Below are positions 1 to 7,703 of a stretch of DNA of 18,553 bases, piece by piece. The stretch covers positions 26,476 through 45,028 of the forward strand of contig DGTJ01000131.1 in the NCBI GenBank assembly GCA_002393725.1, in the 5' to 3' direction. Each line of letters begins with the position of its first letter. Within the stretch, counting starts at the first letter, position 1. Under the pieces are notes generated by a model. The model was not told where the DNA came from, did not search any database, and saw only the letters and a program-made list of their open reading frames with translations. The DNA is from Prevotella sp. UBA4339 (GTDB lineage: Bacteria > Bacteroidota > Bacteroidia > Bacteroidales > Bacteroidaceae). A program made the position numbers and the translations under genes.

Positions 1-66
<66 letters not shown>

Positions 67-94
67 CTCTTAAAATAAAAGGAATATAGGATTT

Positions 95-165
95 GCGGAA
101 TTAGCACATCGGTAGTGCACGGGCTTCCCAAGCCTGGGAGGCGGGTTCGATTCCCGTATTCCGCT
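95..165 (+). tRNA. tRNA-Gly (anticodon CCC)
   Basis: This is a complete cloverleaf. The acceptor strands are GCGGAAT (95-101) and ATTCCGC (158-164), with discriminator T at 165. The anticodon stem CGGGC/GCCTG (one G-U pair) closes a 7-nt loop TTCCCAA, giving anticodon CCC for GGG codons. The T arm is CGGG-TTCGATT-CCCG. CCA is not encoded. Both tRNAs in this pair have C34 and read G-ending codons. An intrinsic terminator starts about 10 nt downstream. Confidence 0.95.
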
Positions 166-175
166 CATATTATTA

Positions 176-206
176 AAGGTCTGCCAAATGGCAGACCTTA
201 TTTTTC
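176..206 (+). terminator. Intrinsic terminator after the tRNA pair
   Basis: A perfect 10-bp inverted repeat (AAGGTCTGCC, loop AAAT, GGCAGACCTT) is followed by ATTTTT. This is a standard Rho-independent terminator for the tRNA transcript. The T tract overlaps the stop codon (205-207) of the convergent minus-strand gene. On the minus strand the hairpin is followed only by TTAATA, so termination in that direction should be weaker. Confidence 0.9.
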
Positions 207-936
207 ATCTTACAGTCATGTGGAAGCACCCCTGTTTCACCTCGTACTTGATATAACATCGTTTTTGTTCCCTCATATCCCTAAGCACCTCAGAAAGAAC
301 CCACTTCAGCGTATCGTTCCTTACTGCTCTGCGAGAAGGACCATCTGGATCTTCTACGGTCTCATATCGATTGTAGCAAATATCAAAGGTAGTGCCATAC
401 AGATGACATGAGTTCTCCGTTGCATTACCATTACGGCGGCGAAGCTTAACCACGTCTTCCTGAGAACGTAGTACACTGGTAACAATAATACGATGAAGAG
501 GTACACCCTTGACATAGAGACTGTCAAAGAAAGCCTCACCGATATCCTGAAGAAGATTTGCAGCATGCGGAACAAGATATGGTATGCTCGAATATAACTT
601 GTCAACATGGTAATATGGATTAGATTCCACATACACCAATTCACGCTTACGAGCCTCAGCATCCTCACGGTTTTTTACTGGTGACACCCCCCACTTCTTA
701 GCTGCAGTCAGCTGGACTGCATTTGTATCAGGAAAGCTCTTCTGATAAGAAGGAACAGAGCGAATCTTATGCAATTTGTCAGCAATAGGCAACCTGACAT
801 TAACTTCCTCATTGATAGCATCGTCGACAGAAATCTTTCCTTCTCCAGCTATAGAAGGAAAAGACCAACGGACACACGCCAAGAGTAATACAACAATGGC
901 AAAACCTGCAAGATATCTGTTTTTTGTAAGTTTCAT
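205..936 (-). CDS. Exported M15-peptidase-like protein (DUF5715 type)
   Basis: The product is 243 aa. Residues about 8-23 form a hydrophobic segment ending LLLAC (C21), which could be a lipoprotein signal or a simple membrane anchor. The C-terminal part carries TSVLRS (153-158), then SCHLYGTTFDI (176-186), then FHM with H239. The SxHxxG...D pattern, with H178 and D185 seven residues apart and a later histidine, matches the zinc ligands of M15/VanX-like DD-peptidases; E232 is a possible catalytic base. I assign it to the DUF5715 group from memory. A role in periplasmic or cell-wall peptide cleavage is inferred, and the substrate is unknown. The gene stands alone on the minus strand and is divergent from phoH, with its own TATCTTTG box upstream. 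Confidence 0.7.
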   Translation of the reverse strand: MKLTKNRYLAGFAIVVLLLACVRWSFPSIAGEGKISVDDAINEEVNVRLPIADKLHKIRSVPSYQKSFPDTNAVQLTAAKKWGVSPVKNREDAEARKRELVYVESNPYYHVDKLYSSIPYLVPHAANLLQDIGEAFFDSLYVKGVPLHRIIVTSVLRSQEDVVKLRRRNGNATENSCHLYGTTFDICYNRYETVEDPDGPSRRAVRNDTLKWVLSEVLRDMREQKRCYIKYEVKQGCFHMTVR

Positions 937-960
937 CGAAAAAAATAATTATTTAGAGTG

Positions 961-968
961 CAAAGATA
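961..968 (-). promoter_or_regulatory. -7 box of the promoter for the M15-like gene
   Basis: The minus strand reads TATCTTTG here, an exact match to the Bacteroidota -7 consensus TAnnTTTG, 24 nt upstream of the ATG. The -33 element is poor: only a T-rich TGTTTT lies about 20 nt further upstream. Together with the phoH promoter it makes the 109-bp gap 937-1045 a divergent promoter region. Confidence 0.6.
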
Positions 969-1010
969 ACAATTTTTCCCTAAAACATGTGTTATCTGTG
1001 GCTTTTTTTG

Positions 1011-1018
1011 TAATTTTG
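1011..1018 (+). promoter_or_regulatory. -7 box of the phoH operon promoter
   Basis: TAATTTTG matches TAnnTTTG and lies 27 nt before the TTG start of phoH. A plausible -33 element (TGTT at about 990) is imperfect. It is the only good plus-strand promoter box I see upstream of the 1046-8927 gene run, so it may drive the whole block. Confidence 0.5.
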
Positions 1019-1045
1019 CACGCAAATTACTAATTTGATTGTAAA

Positions 1046-2032
1046 TTGATAGAGAAGCATATCGTTTTAGAAGACATCGACCCCATAATGTTCTATGGAG
1101 TAGGCAATGGACATCTTCAGATGATCCGTTCGCTTTATCCTAAGTTGAGGATTATGGCAAGAGACAATGTTGTGCGTATTCTTGGAGACGAGGAGCAGAT
1201 GGCAGCATTTGAGGAAAGTATCGAAAAGATAAGGACCCATATACTGCGCTTTAACTCCATCGGCGATGAAGATATCCTTGACATCATCAAAGGCAAGAAA
1301 AGCAACGACTACGTGCCTGCTGATGTAGTATGCTACTCAATGTCAGGACGTCCTATCAAGGCTCGTACCCAGAATCAGCACAAACTGATAGATGCATACG
1401 AGAAAAACGACATGGTGTTCGCCGTTGGTCCTGCCGGAACGGGAAAAACTTACTTAAGCATCGCTCTTGCCGTGAGGGCATTGAAGGAAAAAACCGCTAA
1501 GAAGATTATCCTCTCGAGACCTGCTGTAGAAGCTGGTGAGAAACTGGGATTCCTTCCTGGCGATATGAAAGACAAGATAGACCCGTATCTTCAACCTCTT
1601 TATGACGCACTTGAGGACATGTTGCCTCAGGTGAAGCTACAGGACATGATGGAGAAACACATCATACAGATTGCGCCTCTGGCCTTTATGCGTGGTAGAA
1701 CGCTCAGCGATGCTGTGGTAATACTCGACGAAGCCCAGAATACCACCCCAGCGCAGATACGAATGTTCCTTACACGTATGGGGTGGAACACAAAGATGAT
1801 TATCACAGGCGATATGACACAGATTGACCTGCCCCATTCGCAGAAGAGCGGACTCATAGAAGCCCTGCATATTTTAAATAATGTTGAAGGCATTGGAGTT
1901 GTCAATCTTGATCGTTCAGATATTGTTCGTCACAAGCTGGTGACAAGAATAGTAAATGCCTATGAGGCATTCGACAAAGAAAAAATTGAAAACAAGCAAG
2001 AATATGAAAGCATTAACAAAAACGAACTTTAA
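1046..2032 (+). CDS. phoH: PhoH family ATPase
   Basis: The product is 328 aa and a full-length PhoH-like protein. The Walker A motif GPAGTGKT is at 128-135 and Walker B VVILDEAQN at 224-232. The segment ARTQNQHKLIDA (106-117) before the P-loop and ITGDMTQIDLP (253-263) after it are also typical. PhoH proteins are cytoplasmic nucleotide-binding proteins linked to RNA metabolism; the exact role is not known from sequence. The start is TTG: the only in-frame ATG nearby (1088) would remove the conserved N-terminus IEKHIVLEDIDP, and the next upstream in-frame codon of interest is a stop at 1031. The last 29 nt overlap purC in another frame. Confidence 0.93.
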   Translation: MIEKHIVLEDIDPIMFYGVGNGHLQMIRSLYPKLRIMARDNVVRILGDEEQMAAFEESIEKIRTHILRFNSIGDEDILDIIKGKKSNDYVPADVVCYSMSGRPIKARTQNQHKLIDAYEKNDMVFAVGPAGTGKTYLSIALAVRALKEKTAKKIILSRPAVEAGEKLGFLPGDMKDKIDPYLQPLYDALEDMLPQVKLQDMMEKHIIQIAPLAFMRGRTLSDAVVILDEAQNTTPAQIRMFLTRMGWNTKMIITGDMTQIDLPHSQKSGLIEALHILNNVEGIGVVNLDRSDIVRHKLVTRIVNAYEAFDKEKIENKQEYESINKNEL

Positions 2033-2960
2033 TTTCGAAGGTCAGAAAAGTGTTTATCACGGAAAAGTACGTGATGTCTACAACATCAATGACAACCTGA
2101 TGGTGATGGTTGCTACAGACCGTATCTCTGCATTCGATGTAGTACTTCCGAAAGGGATCCCATTCAAGGGGCAGGTGCTCAACCAGATTGCAGCCAAATT
2201 CCTTGATGTGACATCAGACATCTGTCCAAACTGGAAACTTGCAACGCCAGATCCAATGGTAACGATCGGTTTGAAGTGCGAGGGATTCCGAGTAGAGATG
2301 ATTATCCGCAGCATACTTACCGGTAGCGCCTGGAGAGAGTACAAAAACGGCTGTCGTGAACTCTGTGGTGTAAAGCTTCCTGACGGTATGCGTGAGAACG
2401 AACGCTTCCCAGAGCCGATTATCACTCCTACAACAAAGGCAGATGAGGGACACGACATGAATATCTCCAAGGAAGAAATTATTGCCCAGGGCCTTGTGTC
2501 GAAAGAAGATTATGAAATCATGGAGAACTATACTCGCAAGATTTTTAAGCGCGGCCAGGAGATAGCAGCAAAGCGCGGTCTTATACTCGTTGACACCAAA
2601 TATGAATTCGGCAAGCGCGACGGAAAGGTATATCTCATTGACGAGATACACACCCCAGACTCAAGCCGTTACTTCTATGCAGACGGCTATGAAGAGAGAT
2701 TTGCCAATGGTGAACCTCAGAAACAGCTTTCTAAGGAATTCGTACGCCAATGGCTTATCAAACATAATTTCATGAATGAGCCAGGACAGACAATGCCGGA
2801 GATTACCGATGCATATGCAGAAAGTGTATCCGAGAGATATATCGAGCTCTATGAACATATCGTAGGTGAGCGCTTCGACCGTGAGACCAGTGATGAAGAC
2901 ATTGCAAAGAGAATAGAGAATAATGTTTCGAACTGGCTAAAAACATTTAATAATAAATAA
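2004..2960 (+). CDS. purC: Phosphoribosylaminoimidazole-succinocarboxamide synthase (SAICAR synthetase)
   Basis: PurC joins CAIR and aspartate using ATP in de novo purine synthesis. The product is 318 aa from the chosen start. Diagnostic segments are GKVRDVY (20-26), ATDRISAFDVVLP (37-49), the ILTGSAWREY stretch (104-113), LVDTKYEFG (195-203) and DEIHTPDSSRY (213-223). The reading frame is open further upstream to an ATG at 1956, but the family starts near MKALTKTNF, so I use the ATG at 2004, inside the end of phoH. menG follows after 2 nt. A second purine gene, purM, lies three genes downstream. Confidence 0.95.
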   Translation: MKALTKTNFNFEGQKSVYHGKVRDVYNINDNLMVMVATDRISAFDVVLPKGIPFKGQVLNQIAAKFLDVTSDICPNWKLATPDPMVTIGLKCEGFRVEMIIRSILTGSAWREYKNGCRELCGVKLPDGMRENERFPEPIITPTTKADEGHDMNISKEEIIAQGLVSKEDYEIMENYTRKIFKRGQEIAAKRGLILVDTKYEFGKRDGKVYLIDEIHTPDSSRYFYADGYEERFANGEPQKQLSKEFVRQWLIKHNFMNEPGQTMPEITDAYAESVSERYIELYEHIVGERFDRETSDEDIAKRIENNVSNWLKTFNNK

Positions 2961-2962
2961 AG

Positions 2963-3697
2963 ATGTACCAGCAAGAGGCCATCAAGCCCTACGACGAGAG
3001 GGAAGAAAAGGGACAGCAGGTGGAGCAGATGTTTGACAACATCGCTCCCACTTACGACAAGCTTAACCACCGCCTCTCATTGGACATTGACAAAGGTTGG
3101 AGGAAAAAAGCTATCAAGCACCTTGAATCCTACAGGCCCCAAACGATACTCGACATAGCAACTGGCACAGGAGATTTTGCAATACTGGCTGCTGAAATGC
3201 TGCACCCTCAAAAACTCATTGGTGCAGACATCAGTGAGGGAATGATGGAAATAGGTAGAAAAAAAGTAAAACAGAAGGGGCTGCAGGACATTATCTCATT
3301 CGAGAAAGAAGACTGTCTGGCACTCTCTTACCCCGACAACTCTTTTGACGCAGTAACTGCAGCATTCGGAATACGCAACTTCGCAAACCTCGACAAGGGA
3401 CTGCAAGAGATGTGCAGAGTGCTTAAGCCGGGGGGGCATCTGAGCATTTTGGAACTGACGACACCAGTAACCTTTCCAATGCGCCAGCTGTTCCACATAT
3501 ATGCCAACTCTGTGCTGCCTGTCTATGGGCGGTTAATCTCAAAGGATACTAACGCCTACTCTTATCTCACGAAAACTATTGAAGCATTCCCTCAAGGGGA
3601 ACGTATGACGGATATACTGCATGAAGCCGGCTTTAGCCAAGCTGCATTTAAACGTCTGACTTTCGGTATATGTACAATGTATGTAGCAACTAAATAA
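2963..3697 (+). CDS. menG: Demethylmenaquinone methyltransferase (MenG/UbiE)
   Basis: The product is 244 aa, a class I SAM-dependent methyltransferase that makes menaquinone from demethylmenaquinone. The UbiE signature YDKLNHRLSL (31-40) followed by W46RKK is present, with aspartate where the first signature often has histidine. SAM-binding motif I is DIATGTGDF (64-72), D89 ends strand 2, and RVLKPGG (152-158) precedes the ILELTTP strand. Bacteroidota use menaquinone, so the MenG role is preferred over ubiquinone synthesis. The ATG lies 2 nt after purC, which points to translational coupling. Confidence 0.93.
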   Translation: MYQQEAIKPYDEREEKGQQVEQMFDNIAPTYDKLNHRLSLDIDKGWRKKAIKHLESYRPQTILDIATGTGDFAILAAEMLHPQKLIGADISEGMMEIGRKKVKQKGLQDIISFEKEDCLALSYPDNSFDAVTAAFGIRNFANLDKGLQEMCRVLKPGGHLSILELTTPVTFPMRQLFHIYANSVLPVYGRLISKDTNAYSYLTKTIEAFPQGERMTDILHEAGFSQAAFKRLTFGICTMYVATK

Positions 3698-3707
3698 TAT
3701 TTCTGAT

Positions 3708-4460
3708 ATGGACAAGTACGGACTGATAGGCTACCCACTCGGACACTCGTTTTCAATAAGCTACTTCAACCAGAAGTTTGCAGACGAAGGCATCAATGCC
3801 AAATACTTAAATTTCGAAATTCCATCAATCGACGAATTACTTGAAGTTATAGCAAAGCACCCGGAGCTGAAAGGGCTGAATGTCACCATCCCATATAAGG
3901 AAAAGGTGATGAATTTTCTCGATAGCATCAGTCCTGAAGCAAGAGCAATTGGTGCTGTTAATGTAATAAAGGTAACACACGAGGGAAACAAGACACACCT
4001 AAAAGGCTTTAACAGCGATGTTATTGGTTTCACGCAGAGTATAGAGCCTATGTTAGATAAGAAATTGCACAAGAAAGCTCTAATCCTTGGTACTGGCGGA
4101 GCATCTAAAGCTATCAACTACGGTCTGAAGGCTTTAGGACTTGAAACTGTATTTGTCAGCCGCTATGAACGTCCAGGAACGATACAATACGAGAAGATAA
4201 CCCCAGAGGTGATCAACGAGTACAATGTTATAGTCAACTGTACGCCTTTAGGAATGTATCCACATACAGACGAGTGCCCAAACCTGCCCTATGAGGCAAT
4301 GAACAGTCATACGATACTCTATGACCTCATTTACAACCCAGACCAAACCCTATTTATGAGACGTGGTGCAGAATACGGTGCGGATGTAAAGAATGGATTA
4401 GAGATGTTGCTCCTACAGGCATTTGCTTCATGGGAGTTTTGGAACGGGAAAGAAAAATAA
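3708..4460 (+). CDS. aroE: Shikimate dehydrogenase
   Basis: The product is 250 aa, slightly shorter than E. coli AroE. It reduces 3-dehydroshikimate with NADPH in the aromatic amino acid pathway. Substrate-binding serines are in GHSFS (S14, S16), the catalytic lysine is K64 in NVTIPYKEK, and the partner aspartate is D104 in FNSD. The nucleotide-binding glycine loop is GTGGAS (128-133), and NCTPLGMYP (177-185) is a family hallmark. The gap from menG is 10 nt and to purM 22 nt. Confidence 0.94.
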   Translation: MDKYGLIGYPLGHSFSISYFNQKFADEGINAKYLNFEIPSIDELLEVIAKHPELKGLNVTIPYKEKVMNFLDSISPEARAIGAVNVIKVTHEGNKTHLKGFNSDVIGFTQSIEPMLDKKLHKKALILGTGGASKAINYGLKALGLETVFVSRYERPGTIQYEKITPEVINEYNVIVNCTPLGMYPHTDECPNLPYEAMNSHTILYDLIYNPDQTLFMRRGAEYGADVKNGLEMLLLQAFASWEFWNGKEK

Positions 4461-4482
4461 ACATATATTTCAAAGATAAGAT

Positions 4483-5649
4483 ATGAGTGACAACAGATAT
4501 ATGATGCGAGGCGTCAGTGCTGCCAAAGAGGATGTGCATGCAGCAATAAAGAACATCGATAAAGGAATCTTCCCTCAGGCATTCTGTAAGATAATACCCG
4601 ATATTCTGGGAGGAGATCAGGAGTATTGTAATATCATGCATGCCGACGGTGCCGGCACAAAGTCTAGTCTTGCATATATGTATTGGAAGGAGACTGGTGA
4701 CCTCTCCGTATGGAAAGGTATAGCGCAAGACGCTATCGTGATGAACACAGACGATTTGCTCTGCGTAGGAGCCGTTGACAACATACTTGTTTCATCAACC
4801 ATTGGGCGCAACAAGATGCTGGTACCCGGCGAGGTCATTTCTGCCATCATCAATGGCACAGATGAACTGCTGGCAGAACTGCGTGAGATGGGTATCGGAA
4901 TATGGCCTACAGGAGGAGAGACTGCTGACGTAGGTGACCTTGTCAGAACGATTATCGTAGATTCCACAGTGACATGTCGCATGAAAAGAAGCGATGTCAT
5001 CAATAATGCCAATATCCGTCCTGGAGATGTGATTGTCGGACTGTCAAGCACAGGGCAGTCAACATACGAGAAAAGATATAATGGCGGCATGGGCTCTAAC
5101 GGATTAACATCTGCCCGTCATGATGTGTTTGCAAAATATCTTGCTAAGAAATATCCGGAAAGCTTTGACCATGCAGTACCTGACGAGTTGGTTTATAGCG
5201 GTAAATATAAGCTCACCGATGTTGTTGAGGGATCGCCTATTGATGCAGGACAGCTTGTGCTCTCTCCTACCCGAACATACGCTCCTGTAATAAAGAAACT
5301 CCTTGACGAGCTTCGTCCGGAGATACACGGTATGGTACACTGCACTGGTGGCGCTCAGACAAAAGTTCTACACTTCGTGAGTGATAACTGCAAAGTTGTC
5401 AAGGACAATATGTTCCCGGTACCTCCTTTGTTTAAAGCAATACACGAGTGTTCTGGAACAGACTGGAAGGAGATGTATCAGGTGTTCAACATGGGACATC
5501 GCATGGAGATATATGTACGGCCAGAAACAGCAGAGAAAGTCATCGCAATCTCGCAGAGCTTCAACATCGACGCTCAGGTAGTAGGCCATATAGATGAAGG
5601 ACAGAAGAGCCTGACCATCAAATCAGAATACGGAACATTTGAATATTAA
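4483..5649 (+). CDS. purM: Phosphoribosylformylglycinamidine cyclo-ligase (AIR synthase), long Bacteroidota form
   Basis: The product is 388 aa. PurM closes the imidazole ring of FGAM to AIR with ATP. The PurM fold is supported by HADGAGTKSSLA (53-64), MNTDDLLCVGA (87-97), GGETADVGD (144-152), GMVHCTGGAQTKVL (283-296) and FNMGHRMEI (335-343), the last replacing the usual NMGxGM. It is about 40 residues longer than E. coli PurM and divergent from it, but agrees with the Bacteroides proteins I remember under this name. prfA starts 1 nt after its stop codon. Co-location with purC supports the purine role. Confidence 0.88.
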   Translation: MSDNRYMMRGVSAAKEDVHAAIKNIDKGIFPQAFCKIIPDILGGDQEYCNIMHADGAGTKSSLAYMYWKETGDLSVWKGIAQDAIVMNTDDLLCVGAVDNILVSSTIGRNKMLVPGEVISAIINGTDELLAELREMGIGIWPTGGETADVGDLVRTIIVDSTVTCRMKRSDVINNANIRPGDVIVGLSSTGQSTYEKRYNGGMGSNGLTSARHDVFAKYLAKKYPESFDHAVPDELVYSGKYKLTDVVEGSPIDAGQLVLSPTRTYAPVIKKLLDELRPEIHGMVHCTGGAQTKVLHFVSDNCKVVKDNMFPVPPLFKAIHECSGTDWKEMYQVFNMGHRMEIYVRPETAEKVIAISQSFNIDAQVVGHIDEGQKSLTIKSEYGTFEY

Positions 5650-5650
5650 T

Positions 5651-6760
5651 ATGGACAACAACAGTATATTACAGAAACTAGACGGACTGGAGGCAAGATT
5701 CGAGGAAGTGTCCACGCTAATTACCGATCCCTCAGTGATAGCCGACCAGAACCGTTTCGTGAAACTTACAAAGGAATATAAGGACCTGGGCGACATTATG
5801 GATGCCCGGAAGAGATATATTGCATGTCTGAACGGAATCAAGGAGGCAAAGGATATCCTATCAAACGAGAGCGACCCGGAAATGAAGGAGATGGCTCGTG
5901 AGGAACTAGCAGCCAATGAGGAACTTCAGCCAAAGTTGGAAGAGGAAATCAAGATAGCCCTTATTCCAAAAGATCCAGAGGATGCAAAGAACGTGCAGAT
6001 GGAGATTCGCGCAGGAACAGGTGGAGACGAAGCCTGTCTGTTTGCCGGTGACCTGTTTAAAATGTACAAGAGCTACTGCGATTCAAAAGGATGGCAATTG
6101 TCTATCACAAGCGTGTCGGAAGGTGCCGTAGGCGGTTTTAAGGAAATAGACTTTGCCGTATCTGGTGCAGATGTATATGGCACACTGAAATATGAATCAG
6201 GCGTACATCGCGTACAGAGAGTGCCTGCAACAGAAACCCAAGGCCGAATGCATACCTCAGCAGCTACGGTAGCCGTACTGCCTGAAGCCGACAAGTTTGA
6301 AGTACATGTGAATGAAGGTGAAATCAAGTGGGACACATTCCGAAGCTCAGGTGCTGGCGGTCAGAACGTTAACAAGGTAGAGTCAGGAGTCCGTCTTCGC
6401 TACATGTGGAAAAACCCGAATACCGGTGAGACAGAGGAAATTCTCATTGAGTGTACAGAAACCCGTGACCAGCCAAAGAACAAGGAGAGAGCCCTCTCTC
6501 GCCTCTATACCTTCATCTACGATAAGGAGCATCAGAAATATATGGACGATATCGCCAGCCGCCGTAAGAGCCTTGTGTCTACAGGTGACCGAAGCGCAAA
6601 GATACGTACATACAACTTCCCTCAGGGACGTGTTACTGATCATCGTATCGGCTATACGACCCATGACCTTCAGGGTTTCCTGGGAGGCGATATCCAGGCA
6701 ATGATCGATGCCCTGACTGTTGCCGAAAACGCAGAACGTATGAAAGAATCAGAATTGTAA
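5651..6760 (+). CDS. prfA: Peptide chain release factor 1
   Basis: The product is 369 aa. RF1 recognises UAA and UAG and triggers peptide release on the ribosome. The anticodon-like tripeptide PAT (192-194) in RVPATETQGRMHTSA identifies RF1 rather than RF2, which has SPF. The catalytic GGQ is at 236-238 in SSGAGGQNVNKVE, and GTGGDEA (122-128) marks the conserved core. The ATG at 5651 gives the family N-terminus MDNNSILQKLDGL; an in-frame TTG at 5639 would extend it into purM and is not needed. No prmC methylase gene is adjacent. Confidence 0.96.
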   Translation: MDNNSILQKLDGLEARFEEVSTLITDPSVIADQNRFVKLTKEYKDLGDIMDARKRYIACLNGIKEAKDILSNESDPEMKEMAREELAANEELQPKLEEEIKIALIPKDPEDAKNVQMEIRAGTGGDEACLFAGDLFKMYKSYCDSKGWQLSITSVSEGAVGGFKEIDFAVSGADVYGTLKYESGVHRVQRVPATETQGRMHTSAATVAVLPEADKFEVHVNEGEIKWDTFRSSGAGGQNVNKVESGVRLRYMWKNPNTGETEEILIECTETRDQPKNKERALSRLYTFIYDKEHQKYMDDIASRRKSLVSTGDRSAKIRTYNFPQGRVTDHRIGYTTHDLQGFLGGDIQAMIDALTVAENAERMKESEL

Positions 6761-6762
6761 TT

Positions 6763-6831
6763 ATGGGATTTTGGAGAGATCCAAAATTTATATTACATTC
6801 AATAAAAGTTATTTTAAAAAGAGTAAAATAA
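6763..6831 (+). CDS. Candidate 22-aa basic small protein in the prfA-pyrF gap
   Basis: An ATG two bases after the prfA stop opens a 22-codon frame whose TAA is directly followed by the pyrF ATG. The peptide starts MGFWRDPKF and continues with a hydrophobic and basic stretch ending KRVK; net charge is about +5, and residues 9-22 could form an amphipathic helix. The exact fit between two genes is suggestive, but the segment is very AT-rich and a 22-codon open frame can occur by chance. A hairpin (6766-6789) overlaps its first codons. I recognise no family. Confidence 0.3.
   Translation: MGFWRDPKFILHSIKVILKRVK
6766..6789 (+). other. GAGA-loop hairpin between prfA and pyrF
   Basis: ATTTTGGA and TCCAAAAT form a perfect 8-bp stem, extendable by two G-U pairs, closed by GAGA, a GNRA-type tetraloop. 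No T tract follows (the next bases are ATATTACATT), so it is not a convincing terminator. It could be a processing or stability element in the operon mRNA, or simply part of the small ORF. Confidence 0.4.
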
Positions 6832-7692
6832 ATGAATAGACAACAACTGATACATCAGATCAAGGAGAAACAGTCGTTTCTATGCGTAGGTCTTGATACA
6901 GACCTGAATAAAATCCCCCAATGCATCATCGACGAGGCAAAGGAGAAAGACGGTGATGACTATGTATTCAGAGCCCTCTGCGAGTTCAATGCTCTCATAA
7001 TTGATGCTACAGCACCTTATTGTGTAGCCTACAAGCCTAATCTGGCATTCTATGAAGCCTATGGCGTTGACGGCATATTAGCTTTTGAGGCAACTATTGA
7101 CTATCTTAAAGAAGAATATCCCAGCCATTTCATCATTGCTGATGCCAAGCGAGGTGATATCGGAAACACATCAAAAATGTATGCCAAAACATTCTTCGAG
7201 GAATATGATGTTGACGCTCTAACAGTAGCTCCATATATGGGTGAAGATTCTGTTACTCCTTTCCTAGGATATGATGACAAGTGGGTGATCCTACTGGCAC
7301 TGACATCAAATAAGGGCTCTCACGATTTCCAACTCACAGAGGATATTAATGGAGAACGTCTTTTTGAAAAAGTCCTGAAGAAAAGCCAGCAATGGGGCAA
7401 TGACGAGAACATAATGTATGTCGTTGGCGCTACACAAGGGCAGATGTTTGAGGATATACGAAAGGTTGTTCCCACACATTTTCTCCTTGTTCCTGGCGTT
7501 GGTGCCCAAGGTGGTAGCCTTGAGGAAGTCTGCAAATATGGAATTACAAATGATTGCGGACTATTGGTAAACAGTTCCCGAGGTATTATCTATGCATCAG
7601 ACAAGGACGACTTTGCTGAGATATCAGCTCAGAAAGCCCATGAGCTTCAGCAACAGATGGCAGCAGAACTAAAGAAGGCTGGCATTATCTAA
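6832..7692 (+). CDS. pyrF: Orotidine 5'-phosphate decarboxylase (type 2, longer form)
   Basis: The product is 286 aa. PyrF converts OMP to UMP, the last step of de novo UMP synthesis. The active-site motif DAKRGDIGNT (104-113) carries the catalytic K106 and D109, with D104 as the paired acid. FLCVGLDTD (16-24) is the substrate-binding N-terminal strand, YKPNLAFYE (67-75) provides another conserved lysine, and LVPGVGAQGG (222-231) is the phosphate-binding loop. The length fits the type 2 (PyrF/UMPS-like bacterial) group. Its ATG touches the stop codon of the small ORF before it. Confidence 0.95.
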   Translation: MNRQQLIHQIKEKQSFLCVGLDTDLNKIPQCIIDEAKEKDGDDYVFRALCEFNALIIDATAPYCVAYKPNLAFYEAYGVDGILAFEATIDYLKEEYPSHFIIADAKRGDIGNTSKMYAKTFFEEYDVDALTVAPYMGEDSVTPFLGYDDKWVILLALTSNKGSHDFQLTEDINGERLFEKVLKKSQQWGNDENIMYVVGATQGQMFEDIRKVVPTHFLLVPGVGAQGGSLEEVCKYGITNDCGLLVNSSRGIIYASDKDDFAEISAQKAHELQQQMAAELKKAGII

Positions 7693-7703
7693 TATAGATG
7701 TAA

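Noticed and set aside
115..411. 98-aa plus-strand open frame starting inside tRNA-Gly
   Set aside because: It begins in the tRNA, crosses the terminator and runs antisense to the M15-like gene, which has recognisable motifs.
776..1033. 85-aa plus-strand open frame across the divergent promoter region
   Set aside because: It is antisense to the N-terminus of the M15-like gene and covers both promoter boxes; no protein-like features.
1956..2003. Longer purC starting at ATG 1956
   Set aside because: It adds 16 lysine-rich residues not seen in the family; the ATG at 2004 gives the usual N-terminus.
4471..4478. TATCTTTG on the minus strand in the aroE-purM gap, a possible antisense promoter
   Set aside because: The box is exact but no -33 element lies at the right spacing, and no minus-strand gene follows.
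5639..5650. Longer prfA starting at TTG 5639
   Set aside because: It adds four residues by extending into purM, while an ATG at 5651 fits the family.
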